Shown: positions 34,069-43,099, counted from the first letter of the stretch. The stretch is DNA of 52,451 bases from an uncultured Sphingomonas sp. (GCF_902806265.1 NZ_CADCVZ010000016.1:1-52451); one strand, 5' to 3'. The notes: generated from the letters alone by a model not told the origin. A program made the numbers and translations.

Positions 34069-35661
34069 CTAGGGCACCAGCACCGTGTCGCGAGCTTCGG
34101 CGAGCTGCCCGGGGTAGTCCAGCGTGTAGTGCAGCCCGCGACTCTCCTGCCGGGCCAAGGCCGAGCGGATGATCAGGTCGGCGACCTCCACCAAGTTACG
34201 CAATTCGATGAGGTCCGGCGTCACCCGGAAGTGCTGATAATATTCGGCGACCTCCTGCCGCAGCGTGTCAACGCGGCGCTTGGCCCGCTCCAGCCGCTTG
34301 GTCGTGCGGACGATCCCGACGTAGTTCCACATAAAGCGGCGAATCTCGCCCCAGGTCTGGGCAATCACCACCTCTTCGTCGGAGTTGGTCACTCGGCTCT
34401 CGTCCCATTCCCGGACCGCCGGGACGGCCGGCAGTTCGTCCGACCGTGCCAGGATGTCCTTTGCGGCCGCTTCGCCGAAAACCAGACATTCCAGCAGCGA
34501 GTTGGAGGCGAGGCGGTTGGCGCCATGGAGGCCGCTCTCCGTGACCTCGCCCGCGGCGTAAAGGCCGGGCGCGTCGGTGCGCCCCTGAAGGTCCACGCAC
34601 ACGCCGCCGCAGGTATAATGCTGCGCCGGTACCACCGGAATCGGCTCGCGGGTGATGTCGATGCCGAGCCCGAGCAGCTTGTCGTAGATGTTCGGGAAAT
34701 GCGTCCGGACGAAGTCGGGATCGCGGTGGCTGATGTCGAGGTGGACATAGTCGAGGCCGAGCCGCTTGATTTCATGGTCGATCGCCCGGGCGACGATGTC
34801 CCGCGAGGCCAGTTCTCCCCGCTCGTCGAAGCGGGCCATGAACCGTTCGCCCCCGTCTCGCACGCCACCCGGCAGCTTGAGCTGCCCGCCCTCGCCGCGC
34901 ACCGCTTCGGTAATCAGGAAGTTCTTGACCTGGAGGTTGTGGAGGCAGGTCGGGTGGAACTGCATCATCTCCATGTTAGAGACGCGGCAGCCGGCCCGCC
35001 AAGCCATGGCAATGCCGTCCCCGGTCGCGCCTCGTGGGGCAGTGGAGTAAAGGTAGGTGCGGCCTGCCCCGCCCGTTGCCAGCACGGTCGCGCGGGCCGT
35101 CAGCGTCTCCACGCGCCTGGACCGGCGGTTGTAGGCGTACAGCCCATGCACCGCGCCGCCGGTGGAGAAGCGTTCGGCGTGGCGCCCGGTCACGAGGTCG
35201 ATCGCGACCATGTCCGGCACCAGCTCGATGTTCGGGTGGGCTGCTGCGGCCCCCTCCAGGGCCTGCTGCACCGCCCAGCCGGTAGCGTCGGCGACATGGA
35301 CGATCCGCCGGTGGCTGTGCCCACCCTCGCGTGTCAGGTGCAGTGCTCCGCCCTCTTCGGCGAAGGGTACGCCGAGCTCCTTCAAGCGGGCGATCGCGGC
35401 GGGCGCGGCGCCGACCACATGCTCGACCACCGCCCGGTCGTTGAGTCCGGCGCCGGCGGTCATCGTGTCTTCGACATGGCTTTCGAAGCTGTCGCCTTCC
35501 TCCAGCACCGCCGCGATCCCGCCCTGCGCCCAGCCGGTCGCGCCCTCGCCAAGTGCGCCCTTGGCGATCACCGCTACCTGACGCTGACCGGCAAGGTTCA
35601 GCGCGGCGGTGAGCCCAGCGGCGCCCGAGCCGACCACCAGCACGTCGAACCTGCGGCTCAT
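34069..35661 (-). CDS. nadB: NadB, L-aspartate oxidase
   Basis: A 530-residue FAD enzyme oxidising aspartate to iminoaspartate for NAD synthesis. The N-terminal FAD motif is VLVVGSGAAGLTAALNLAG. GATGWAQGGIAAVL, MMQFHPTCL, the active-site YTCGGVCVDLQGRT block and ANRLASNSLLECLVFG distinguish it from succinate dehydrogenase flavoproteins. The ATG overlaps the stop of the upstream ABC ATPase gene (ATGA). Its usual partners nadA and nadC are not in the window. Confidence 0.96.
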   Translation of the reverse strand: MSRRFDVLVVGSGAAGLTAALNLAGQRQVAVIAKGALGEGATGWAQGGIAAVLEEGDSFESHVEDTMTAGAGLNDRAVVEHVVGAAPAAIARLKELGVPFAEEGGALHLTREGGHSHRRIVHVADATGWAVQQALEGAAAAHPNIELVPDMVAIDLVTGRHAERFSTGGAVHGLYAYNRRSRRVETLTARATVLATGGAGRTYLYSTAPRGATGDGIAMAWRAGCRVSNMEMMQFHPTCLHNLQVKNFLITEAVRGEGGQLKLPGGVRDGGERFMARFDERGELASRDIVARAIDHEIKRLGLDYVHLDISHRDPDFVRTHFPNIYDKLLGLGIDITREPIPVVPAQHYTCGGVCVDLQGRTDAPGLYAAGEVTESGLHGANRLASNSLLECLVFGEAAAKDILARSDELPAVPAVREWDESRVTNSDEEVVIAQTWGEIRRFMWNYVGIVRTTKRLERAKRRVDTLRQEVAEYYQHFRVTPDLIELRNLVEVADLIIRSALARQESRGLHYTLDYPGQLAEARDTVLVP

Positions 35662-36587
35662 GCGGTCGCTTCGGTCCGCCGGGTGAGCTGCAGGAACACG
35701 TCCTCAAGGTCGGGATCACGCGTCGTGACGTCGACGATACCGAGCCCCGCCCGGCCGAGTGCCGCCAGCACCTCGCCCGCGTTCACCCGGTCCTTGCGGT
35801 AGGTGATGGTGAGCTGCCGCTCGCCGCTGACCTCGATCTTGTCGAAGCAGGCGTTCTCCGGCGCAACGGGGACCACGCGGTCCACCGTCACGACGACCTT
35901 TTTCTCCTGCGCCCGGCCGACCAGCTGCCGGGTCGGCTCGTTGGCGATGACGGTGCCGCGGTCGATGATGGCGATGCGGTCGCACAGCTGTTCGGCTTCT
36001 TCGAGGTAGTGGGTGGTCAGCACCACCGTGACCCCCCGACGATTGAGGTCGCGAACGTAGGACCACAGCTGCTGGCGAAGCTCGATGTCCACCCCCGCGG
36101 TGGGCTCGTCCAGCACCAGGATCGGTGGTGAATGCACCATTGCCTTGGCGACCAGCAGCCGCCGCTTCATGCCGCCGGACAGGGTGCGCGAATAAGCGTT
36201 GGCCTTGTCCGTAAGGTGCATGGCGGCGAGCAGGGCGTCGCTGCGCCGCTCCGCCTTGGGCACGCCGTACAGCCCGGCGGTGATCTCCAGCGTTTCGCGC
36301 GGGGTGAAAAAGGGGTCGAAGATGATTTCCTGCGGCACCACCCCGATCGACAGGCGGGCGTTGCGTGGGTGCTGGTCGACGTCGAAGCCCCAGATGACGG
36401 CCCGGCCCTCGCTCTTGGTGACCAGGCCAGCGAGGATATTGATCAGGGTCGACTTGCCCGCGCCGTTTGGACCGAGCAGGCCGAAGATCTGACCGCGCGG
36501 GACGTCGAAAGTCACGTCCTCGAGCGCCCGCTTGCCCCCGGCGTAGGTCTTGCCCAGCCCCTCGATCCGGATCGCCGCCTCGTCCAT
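35658..36587 (-). CDS. ABC transporter ATP-binding protein (ABC-2 type, drug/polysaccharide export family)
   Basis: A 309-residue ATPase with Walker A LLGPNGAGKSTLINILAG, signature LSGGMKRRLLVAKAM, Walker B ILVLDEPTAGVD and the His switch LTTHYLEEA. The C-terminal extension (VNAGEVLAALGRAGLGIVDVTTRDPDLEDVFLQLTRR) is typical of CcmA/YadG-type exporters. No permease gene is adjacent, unusual for this class, where the ABC-2 permease normally follows. Instead nadB overlaps its stop. It is divergent from the zinc-finger gene across 57 bp. Confidence 0.92.
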   Translation of the reverse strand: MDEAAIRIEGLGKTYAGGKRALEDVTFDVPRGQIFGLLGPNGAGKSTLINILAGLVTKSEGRAVIWGFDVDQHPRNARLSIGVVPQEIIFDPFFTPRETLEITAGLYGVPKAERRSDALLAAMHLTDKANAYSRTLSGGMKRRLLVAKAMVHSPPILVLDEPTAGVDIELRQQLWSYVRDLNRRGVTVVLTTHYLEEAEQLCDRIAIIDRGTVIANEPTRQLVGRAQEKKVVVTVDRVVPVAPENACFDKIEVSGERQLTITYRKDRVNAGEVLAALGRAGLGIVDVTTRDPDLEDVFLQLTRRTEATA

Positions 36588-36644
36588 CCCGAAGCGAATA
36601 GCGGCTTATTGAAGGGAGACAAGCAAGGGGCTACCTCGCAAACC

Positions 36645-36851
36645 ATGGCATCCATTCCTCCGCCCGAAGTCTTCCGCGTCCGCACCAACTCCGTGTCATG
36701 CGACGGGGGCGGCCAGATCGACCCTTCGCTTGGCCATCCGCGAGTTTACCTCCGGATCGACGAAAAGGGCTTCGTCGAATGCGGCTATTGCGACCGCCGT
36801 TTCGTGCTGGAGGGCGGGCCGGCGGACACGCCGGGGCAGGTGCCGTCATGA
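36645..36851 (+). CDS. Zinc-finger protein, NDUFS6-like (complex I-associated)
   Basis: A 68-residue protein with a single CHCC zinc site: Cys19 (NSVSCDGGG), His31 (LGHPRVYL), Cys46 and Cys49 (VECGYCDRRFVL). This is the zf-CHCC family shared with mitochondrial NDUFS6 and alphaproteobacterial complex I-associated proteins. The start at ATG 36645 is chosen because conserved sequence begins shortly after it; the frame is open much further upstream only because it shadows the ABC gene. The stop overlaps the tldD ATG. No nuo genes are nearby. Confidence 0.87.
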   Translation: MASIPPPEVFRVRTNSVSCDGGGQIDPSLGHPRVYLRIDEKGFVECGYCDRRFVLEGGPADTPGQVPS

Positions 36852-38272
36852 CGCTGCACGATCCCCGCCGTTTTCTCTACCGCGAAGCGCTCGACCCTGA
36901 CGAAGCGAAGCGGCTTGCGGCGCGGCACCTGAGCGGCTGCGACGACGGCGAGCTCTACCTGCAGTATCGCTCGTCCGAAGCATTTGGGTTCGACGATGGG
37001 CGGTTGAAGACGGCCGACTACAACACCGCCACCGGATTCGGGCTGCGTGGCGTCGTGGGCGAGACCACCGCTTTCGCCCATGCCAACGAGATCAGCCCGG
37101 CCGCGATCGAGCGGGCGGCGCAAACGCTGCAGCTGCTCGATCCCGCCACGGGCCCACGCGCCGCGCCGCCATCGCGGACCAATCAGGCGATGTACGGCGC
37201 GGCGGATCCGCTCAGCCTGCTGCCGTTCGCGGAAAAGGTGGCGCTATGCCAGCAGATCGACGCTGCCGCCCGCGCCCGCGACTCGCGGGTGGCGCAGGTC
37301 AGCGTCGGCCTGCAGGGCAGCTGGAGCGTGGTGGAGATCGTCCGCGCCGATGGCTTCGTGGCGACCGACGTGCGCCCGCTGGTCCGGCTCAACGTCAGCA
37401 TCGTCGCCAAGTCGGGCGAGCGGCGGGAAAGCGGCTTTCATGGCATTGGCGGCCGCTACCTGTACGACCGGTTGTTCGATCCCGCGGCCTGGAACCGCGC
37501 GATCGACATCTCGCTGGCGCAAGCGCTGGTGAACCTGGAGGCGGTGGACGCACCAGCGGGCGAGATGACGGTGGTCTGCGGACCCGGCTGGCCGGGCGTG
37601 CTGCTGCACGAAGCCGTCGGCCACACGCTGGAAGGCGATTTTAATCGCAAGGGCACCAGCACCTTCTCCGGCCGGATCGGCGAGCGCATCGCCGCGCCCG
37701 GTGTAACGGTGGTGGACGATGGCGCCATGGCCGAGCGCCGCGGCTCGCTCACCATTGACGACGAGGGCACGCCGACCGGCCGCACCACGCTGATCGAGGA
37801 TGGCATTCTGACGGGCTACCTCCAGGACCGGCTGAACGCCCGGCTGATGGGCGTCGAGCCGACCGGCAGCGGCCGCCGCGAAAGCTTCGCCCATGCGCCC
37901 ATGCCGCGCATGACCAACACGTTCATGCTGGGCGGGCAGGACGACCCGGCCGAACTGCTGAGCCGCGTCAAGAACGGCATCTACGCCAAGAGCTTCGGCG
38001 GCGGGCAGGTGGACATCACCAGTGGCAAGTTCGTCTTCTCCTGCACGGAAGCCTACAAGATCGAGGGCGGGAAGCTCGGTGCGCCGATCAAGGGCGCGAC
38101 GCTGATCGGCGATGGGCCGACGGTGCTGACCCGGGTCAAGGGTATCGGCAACGACCTGGCGCTCGATGAGGGCGTCGGCATCTGCGGCAAAGGCGGTCAA
38201 TCGGTGCCGGCCGGCGTGGGGCAACCGACGCTGCTGATCGATGGGCTGACGGTCGGCGGAACGGCTGCTTGA
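36848..38272 (+). CDS. tldD: TldD, metalloprotease subunit
   Basis: A 474-residue TldD. The zinc motif HEAVGH (H254-E255...H259) followed by LEGDF is intact. GIYAKSFGGGQVDITSGKFVFSCTEAYKIEGGK and the C-terminal CGKGGQSVPAGVGQPTLLIDGLTVGG are family-specific. With TldE (PmbA) it degrades unfolded or modified peptides and matures some natural products and toxins. ATG 36848 overlaps the zinc-finger gene stop; its own stop overlaps the DUF2007 TTG. tldE is not in the window. Confidence 0.97.
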   Translation: MTLHDPRRFLYREALDPDEAKRLAARHLSGCDDGELYLQYRSSEAFGFDDGRLKTADYNTATGFGLRGVVGETTAFAHANEISPAAIERAAQTLQLLDPATGPRAAPPSRTNQAMYGAADPLSLLPFAEKVALCQQIDAAARARDSRVAQVSVGLQGSWSVVEIVRADGFVATDVRPLVRLNVSIVAKSGERRESGFHGIGGRYLYDRLFDPAAWNRAIDISLAQALVNLEAVDAPAGEMTVVCGPGWPGVLLHEAVGHTLEGDFNRKGTSTFSGRIGERIAAPGVTVVDDGAMAERRGSLTIDDEGTPTGRTTLIEDGILTGYLQDRLNARLMGVEPTGSGRRESFAHAPMPRMTNTFMLGGQDDPAELLSRVKNGIYAKSFGGGQVDITSGKFVFSCTEAYKIEGGKLGAPIKGATLIGDGPTVLTRVKGIGNDLALDEGVGICGKGGQSVPAGVGQPTLLIDGLTVGGTAA

Positions 38273-38490
38273 GCCTTGTCGAGCTGGCGCGCTTCGGCAG
38301 TCGCGTCGAGGCCGATCTCGCCAGACTCGCGTTGGAAGCCAACGGCATCGACGCCGTCATGCTCGACACGGAGGTGAACAGCTTCTTCGGCGGCGGCGGG
38401 CTCGTGCCCGTACGCTTAATGGTTCTGGACCAAGATCACGCCGAGGCGCTGACGATCCTCAGAGAAGATGGCCGATCGGCGTCAGGCTGA
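38269..38490 (+). CDS. DUF2007 domain small protein
   Basis: A 73-residue protein beginning at TTG 38269, overlapping the tldD stop (TTGA). LVELARFGSRVEADLARLALEANGIDAVMLD and RLMVLDQDHAEALTILRE fit DUF2007, a small ferredoxin-like domain of unknown role (sometimes called putative signal-transducing protein). Its last 32 bases overlap, on the opposite strand, the 3' end of the DUF442 gene. Confidence 0.82.
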   Translation: MSLVELARFGSRVEADLARLALEANGIDAVMLDTEVNSFFGGGGLVPVRLMVLDQDHAEALTILREDGRSASG

Positions 38491-38866
38491 AGCCGGCACC
38501 TTCGGCGCAGCGCTCCACTTGTTCGCGCGGCACGCCTCCTTCGCGGCAGGCGACGGCCCAGCATAGAGTCGAGCGGTAGCCCGAGCGGCAAAAGGCGAGC
38601 AGCTTGCCGTCTCCGACCGAAGCCAAAGCCTCGCCCATCGCTTCGACATCGGCTGGTCCGATGCCGCGGACGATCGGGATGTGGCGGTACTCGAGGCCAG
38701 CCTCGGCCGCGGCCCGTTCGAGTTCGGCACTGAGCGGCTGGCCCGGCTCCTCGCCGTCCGGCCGGTTGTTGACCAGCAGCGTCACCCCTTGCCGTTTCAG
38801 CTCGGGCAAATCGGCGGCTGCGATCTGACCCGCCACCAGCGTCTTGGCGTCAAGCTGCCGAAGCAT
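38459..38866 (-). CDS. DUF442 / TIGR01244-type phosphatase-like or sulfur-transferase-like protein
   Basis: A 135-residue protein. MLRQLDAKTLVAGQIAAADLPELKRQGVTLLVNNRPDGEE and the active-site loop FCRSGYRS (Cys93) are the hallmarks of the DUF442 (beta-lactamase-hydrolase-like) family, related to tyrosine phosphatases and often linked to sulfide oxidation. The ATG at 38866 lies within the 3' end of recQ (17-base overlap), and its own 3' end overlaps DUF2007 on the other strand. The frame further upstream (to 39067) is a recQ shadow. Confidence 0.88.
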   Translation of the reverse strand: MLRQLDAKTLVAGQIAAADLPELKRQGVTLLVNNRPDGEEPGQPLSAELERAAAEAGLEYRHIPIVRGIGPADVEAMGEALASVGDGKLLAFCRSGYRSTLCWAVACREGGVPREQVERCAEGAGFSLTPIGHLL

Positions 38867-40634
38867 GATCGGTCTCCTCGTGCCGGCGGATTGCCTCCAG
38901 CATCTGCTCCCCATAGCGCTTGAGCTTGGCCTCGCCCACGCCTTGTATGCGGCTGAGTTCGTGTAGCGAGCGCGGGCGGGCGGCAGCGATCTCACGCAGG
39001 GTGCTGTCGTGGAACACGACATAGGGCGGCACGCCGGTCTCGGCCGCGATCTCGCGGCGGGCCGCACGCAGCGCCGCGAACAACGGGTCTGCCGTCTCCT
39101 CTCCAGCGACGCGCTCCTTGCGAGTCCTGCGGCGCGGCGGCGGAACTGCGATCACCACCGGCTCGCCGCCGTTCAGGATCGGGCGCGCACCCGGGCCGAA
39201 GCTCAAGCCGCCGTAGGCATCGGCCCGCAAGGCATCGCGCGCGATCAGGGCCCGAGCAACCGGGCGGAGCAGGGCGGCCTCCTCCGCCGAGCAGATCCCG
39301 AACACCGACAGCCGGTCGTGCCCGAACGAGCGCACTTTCTCGTTGTCGTTGCCGGCAAGCACCGCGGCGAGATGGGCGACGCCGAACCGCATCTCGGTCC
39401 GGAACGCCGCCGACAACAGCTTGCGCGCCACTTCCGTCGCATCGATCGTCGCCGCCGGCTCCAGGCAGTTGTCGCAATTGCCGCAACTTGCCGAGGGCTC
39501 CTCGCCGAAGTGGCGCAGCAGGATGGCCCGGCGGCAGGTCGCGGTCTCGACAAAGGCAGCCAGTGCGTTGAGCCGTTCCCGCTCGCCTGCCTGCCGTTCG
39601 GGCTCCACCTCCGACTCGATCCGGCGGCGGGCGCGGGCAAAGTCTTCCTGGCCCCAGAACAGCCAGGCCTCGGCCGGCTCCCCGTCGCGGCCGGCGCGGC
39701 CGGTTTCCTGGTAATAGGCCTCGATGCTCTTGGGGATGCCGGCATGGGCGACGAAGCGCACGTCCGGCTTGTCGATACCCATGCCGAAGGCGACGGTGGC
39801 GGCCATCACCATCTCTTCGGAGGCCACAAACGCGCTCTGGTTGCGCGCGCGGATTTGCGGTTCCAGGCCGGCGTGATAGGCCAAGGCGCTGCGGCCGGTT
39901 GCCGCCATCTGCTCGGCCAGCCGTTCGGTTCCGTCGCGGCTTGGCGCGTAGACGATCCCCGGTCCGGGCTGCGCGTCGAGCAGGGTCTTGAGCTGCTTGC
40001 CGAGGGTGTCGCGGGGACGGACGTGGTAGCGGATGTTCGGCCGGTCGAAGCCGGACACGATCAGCCCGTCCTTAGGGATGCCGAGCTGCTGGAGGATGTC
40101 TTCGCGCGTGCGCCGGTCCGCGGTGGCGGTCAGGGCGAGCCGGGGAACCTCCGCATGTTCATCCAGCAGCGACCGCAGCTGGCGATAGTCGGGGCGGAAA
40201 TCATGGCCCCAGTCGCTGACGCAATGCGCTTCGTCGATGGCGATCAGCGCGAGGTTCACGCGGTCGACCAGTTGGCGGAAGCTGTCGGTGGTGGCCCGCT
40301 CGGGCGCGACGTAGAGCAGGTCTAGCTCGCCGGCGAGCGCCCGCTGCGCCACCGCTTGCCGGTCGTCCGCCGACGTCATGGCGGCAGCCCGAATGCCGAG
40401 TGCATCAGCGGAGCGGATCTGGTCGTGCATCAGCGCAATGAGCGGCGATACCACCAGCGCAGTGCCGCTCCGGGCCAGCGCCGGCAGCTGGTAGCAGAGC
40501 GACTTGCCCGCGCCTGTGGGCATCACCGCCAACGTGTGCTGCCCCCCAAGCACGCGCCCGACCACCTCTTCCTGGACGCCGCGAAAGGATTGGAAGCCCC
40601 AGACGGAATGCAGCAGCTGATGCGGGTCGGTCAT
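38850..40634 (-). CDS. recQ: RecQ, ATP-dependent DNA helicase
   Basis: A 594-residue RecQ. SF2 motifs run from Walker A MPTGAGKS (to Ser45) through DEAHCVSDWGHDFRPDY to YYQETGRAGRDGE. The zinc-binding domain has the CRRAILLRHFGE...CGNCDNC cysteines. A winged helix follows, and a C-terminal HRDC domain (LREIAAARPRSLHELSRIQGVGEAKLKRYG). It unwinds forks and recombination intermediates. ATG 40634 is chosen because AGG lies 6 bases upstream. It follows the Atm1-type exporter gene by 36 bp on the same strand. Confidence 0.97.
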   Translation of the reverse strand: MTDPHQLLHSVWGFQSFRGVQEEVVGRVLGGQHTLAVMPTGAGKSLCYQLPALARSGTALVVSPLIALMHDQIRSADALGIRAAAMTSADDRQAVAQRALAGELDLLYVAPERATTDSFRQLVDRVNLALIAIDEAHCVSDWGHDFRPDYRQLRSLLDEHAEVPRLALTATADRRTREDILQQLGIPKDGLIVSGFDRPNIRYHVRPRDTLGKQLKTLLDAQPGPGIVYAPSRDGTERLAEQMAATGRSALAYHAGLEPQIRARNQSAFVASEEMVMAATVAFGMGIDKPDVRFVAHAGIPKSIEAYYQETGRAGRDGEPAEAWLFWGQEDFARARRRIESEVEPERQAGERERLNALAAFVETATCRRAILLRHFGEEPSASCGNCDNCLEPAATIDATEVARKLLSAAFRTEMRFGVAHLAAVLAGNDNEKVRSFGHDRLSVFGICSAEEAALLRPVARALIARDALRADAYGGLSFGPGARPILNGGEPVVIAVPPPRRRTRKERVAGEETADPLFAALRAARREIAAETGVPPYVVFHDSTLREIAAARPRSLHELSRIQGVGEAKLKRYGEQMLEAIRRHEETDHASAA

Positions 40635-40670
40635 CGCTCGCCTCATGCGGGTTGAGCCTGCCACGCGCAA

Positions 40671-42479
40671 CTACTCCGCCGCTTCCGCCAGCTCCCGTTC
40701 CGCCGCCTGGCGGTTCCACAGTTCCGCGTAGAGGCCACCCCGCCGCAGCAGCTCGGCATGCGTGCCGCGCTCCGCCACCCGGCCGTCCTCCAGCACCACG
40801 ATCTGGTCCGCGCCCACGACCGTCGATAGCCGGTGCGCGATGGTGATGGTGGTGCGGTTGCGGGCAACCTCGTTGAGCGTCGCCTGGATCGCCTCCTCCG
40901 TCCGGCTGTCGAGCGCGCTGGTGGCCTCGTCCAGGATCAGGATCGGCGGGTTCTTGAGCAGGGTGCGGGCAATCGCCACCCGCTGCTTCTCGCCGCCCGA
41001 CAGCTTGAGCCCGCGCTCGCCGACCATCGCTTCGTAGCCGTCGGGCAGCGCCTCGATGAAGCCGTCGATCGCAGCTCCCCGCGCCGCCGCCTGGACGTCG
41101 AGCTCGGTCGCCCCATCGCGGCCGTAGGCGATGTTATAGCCGACAGTGTCGTTGAACAGCACCGTGTCCTGCGGAACGATGCCGATTTGCGCGCGCAGGC
41201 TGTCCTGGGTCACCGCCGCGACCTCCTGCCCGTCGATCAGGATGCGGCCGCCTTGCGGGTCGTAGAAGCGGTAGAGCAGCCGCGCGAGCGTCGACTTGCC
41301 CGCGCCCGATGGGCCGACCACGGCGCAGGTGGTGCCCGGGGGCACGTCCAGGCTGACGCCCTTGAGGATCACGCGCTCGGGATCATAGCCGAAGTGCACG
41401 TCCTCCAGCCGCACATGCCCGTCGGTCACGCGAAGCGGCTGCGCACCGGGGCGATCGACCACCTCCGCGGGGGTGTCGAGCAGCCCGAACATGGCTTCCA
41501 TGTCGACCAGCCCCTGGCGGATCGAGCGATACACCCAGCCCAGCATGTCCAGTGGCCGGAACAGCTGCATCAGCAGGCTGTTGACCAGCACCACGTCACC
41601 CGGCGTGAACCGGCCTTGTGCCCACCCCCAGACGGTAAAGCCCATCGCGCCGGCCATCATCAGGTTGGTGATCAGGCTCTGGCCGATGTTGAGCCAGGCA
41701 AGCGAGGTTTCATTGCGGACCGCGGCCCTGGTGTAGGCGCCGATCGCATCGTCGTAACGCTTGGCCTCACGCTCCTCCGCGCCGAAATATTTGACGGTCT
41801 CGTAATTGAGGAGGCTGTCGACCGCGCGGCCGATGGCCTTGTTGTCGACATCGTTCATCTCGCGCTGCAGCTTGGCGCGCCAGTCGGTCACCCAGCGGGT
41901 GAAGCCGATGTACACGGCGACCATCACCAGCGTTGCGACGACCAGGCCGGTGCCGAACTTAATCTTGAAGATCACGCAGATGGCGATGAGTTCGAGAGTG
42001 GTCGGCGCGATGTTGAACAGGAGGAAATAGAGCATCATGTCGATGCTCTTGGTCCCGCGCTCAACGATCTTGGTGAGGCTGCCGGTCCGCCGTTCGAGGT
42101 GGAAGCGCAGCGACAGGTTGTGGATGTGGCGGAACACCCGGGCGGACAAGCGCCGTGCCGCGCCCTGCCCAACCTTTTCGAATAGAGCGTTGCGTAGGTT
42201 GTCGGCCAGCACGCCGCCGAAACGCGCGGTGGCGTAGGCCGCGACCAGCGCCAGCACGGCGCCCATCGCCTGGGCGCTGCCGCTCATTCCGTCGATCACC
42301 GCCTTGTAGGCGAACGGCATGGCGAGAGTCGCCGCCCGCGCGAGCAGCACCAGGACGACCGCGCCGACCACCCGCGCCTTGAGCTCGGTCTCGCCCCGCG
42401 GCCACAGCATCGGCAGGAAGCGCAGGAGAGTCTGAAAGGACTTGCCGCTTTCCTCCTTCTGCTCCGCTGCTGCTGCCAT
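40671..42479 (-). CDS. Atm1-type ABC exporter (fused membrane and ATPase domains)
   Basis: A 602-residue half-transporter. Six transmembrane helices lie within residues 40-310, with the Atm1/ABCB7 signature region SLRFHLERRTGSLTKIVERGTKSID and NYETVKYFGAEEREAKRYD. The nucleotide-binding domain has GPSGAGKSTLARLLYRFYDP, LSGGEKQRVAIARTLL and ILILDEATSALDSRTEE. Bacterial homologues (the Novosphingobium aromaticivorans Atm1) export glutathione conjugates and give heavy-metal tolerance; mitochondrial Atm1 exports a sulfur-containing compound. It is divergent from the stress operon across 109 bp. Confidence 0.94.
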   Translation of the reverse strand: MAAAAEQKEESGKSFQTLLRFLPMLWPRGETELKARVVGAVVLVLLARAATLAMPFAYKAVIDGMSGSAQAMGAVLALVAAYATARFGGVLADNLRNALFEKVGQGAARRLSARVFRHIHNLSLRFHLERRTGSLTKIVERGTKSIDMMLYFLLFNIAPTTLELIAICVIFKIKFGTGLVVATLVMVAVYIGFTRWVTDWRAKLQREMNDVDNKAIGRAVDSLLNYETVKYFGAEEREAKRYDDAIGAYTRAAVRNETSLAWLNIGQSLITNLMMAGAMGFTVWGWAQGRFTPGDVVLVNSLLMQLFRPLDMLGWVYRSIRQGLVDMEAMFGLLDTPAEVVDRPGAQPLRVTDGHVRLEDVHFGYDPERVILKGVSLDVPPGTTCAVVGPSGAGKSTLARLLYRFYDPQGGRILIDGQEVAAVTQDSLRAQIGIVPQDTVLFNDTVGYNIAYGRDGATELDVQAAARGAAIDGFIEALPDGYEAMVGERGLKLSGGEKQRVAIARTLLKNPPILILDEATSALDSRTEEAIQATLNEVARNRTTITIAHRLSTVVGADQIVVLEDGRVAERGTHAELLRRGGLYAELWNRQAAERELAEAAE

Positions 42480-42532
42480 CGGCTTGAGGTAGGATGGGCG
42501 ACCCGAACCGGCAACTCAGCGATGAAATGATT

Positions 42533-42557
42533 GGAACGCGAGACGAACTGCTCGGTT
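42533..42557 (+). promoter_or_regulatory. EcfG-type (general stress response) promoter
   Basis: GGAAC (42533-42537), then 16 bases, then GGTT (42554-42557), matching the alphaproteobacterial EcfG/SigT consensus GGAAC-N16/17-cGTT. It ends 31 bases before the start of the first gene of a stress-type operon. The match is seen directly; the sigma factor is inferred. Confidence 0.75.
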
Positions 42558-42588
42558 GTACCGGCAAGTTCTGATCGGGGATTTCCTC

Positions 42589-42843
42589 ATGGGTCCAGTT
42601 GCTTACGTGATCGCCATCCTGGGTTGCGCCGATGGTTCGGCGACCTGCCAGCCGGTGGCGACCATCCCAACCCAATATGAGAACAAGGCCGCCTGCTCGG
42701 CTGCAACCGGCGCCACCCTCGCTGCCAACAGCGACTTCGACTTCCCGACGTTGGTCGCGGAATGCCGGACGACCCGTGCCCGTCCTGCGGCTGAGGGCAA
42801 GGAGCCGCGCCCATCGGCGAACGTTATGACGCTAGAAGGCTGA
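42589..42843 (+). CDS. Small conserved-type hypothetical protein (stress operon gene 1)
   Basis: An 84-residue protein starting MGPVAYVIAILGCADGSATCQPVATIP. It may have a short hydrophobic N-terminus, and it contains three spaced cysteines (LGC, TCQ, ACSA) before a fourth (AEC), plus a basic tail. ATG 42589 is preferred over the frame start at 42556 because GGGGA lies about 7 bases upstream. It is the first gene after the EcfG-type promoter. I do not recognise a named domain; similar small proteins occur in sphingomonads as far as I recall. A role in stress is inferred only from context. Confidence 0.7.
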   Translation: MGPVAYVIAILGCADGSATCQPVATIPTQYENKAACSAATGATLAANSDFDFPTLVAECRTTRARPAAEGKEPRPSANVMTLEG

Positions 42844-42877
42844 GCTTTTTCTCTGCTCGGTCGAGGAGTGCACCATC

Positions 42878-43093
42878 GTGAAGCAAAGCGGACATAACCC
42901 TAACTCGCAGCAGCAAACGCAGAACCAGAAGAACGAAATGTCGGACGATCCGGGCGACGGCGCGCGCAAGGCGTTTAAGCCCGGCCCGGTCGGCTCGACG
43001 CCGGTTGAAAAAGCGCCGGAGAACGATAGCCAGAACCAGTCGACCATTGAGGCATTCGGCGAAGCTGGCGCGGGCGTAGCCGCCAAGGAGTAG
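42878..43093 (+). CDS. Disordered hydrophilic small protein (stress operon gene 2)
   Basis: A 71-residue protein of almost only polar residues: MKQSGHNPNSQQQTQNQKNEMSD followed by Pro/Gly/Glu-rich sequence, ending in AGAGVAAKE. No cysteine, no hydrophobic segment and low complexity suggest an intrinsically disordered protein. GTG 42878 has GAGGAG 9 bases upstream, which decides the start. It lies between gene 1 (34-bp gap) and the dehydrogenase gene (6-bp gap), so all three are probably one transcript. Function unknown; hydrophilin-like protection is speculation. Confidence 0.72.
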   Translation: MKQSGHNPNSQQQTQNQKNEMSDDPGDGARKAFKPGPVGSTPVEKAPENDSQNQSTIEAFGEAGAGVAAKE

Positions 43094-43099
43094 CGTCCA

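Noticed and set aside
34129-35802. A 557-codon open frame on plus, antisense to nadB
   Set aside because: Shadow of nadB; no domain visible.
39009-40325. A 438-codon open frame on plus, antisense to recQ
   Set aside because: Shadow of recQ; no domain visible.
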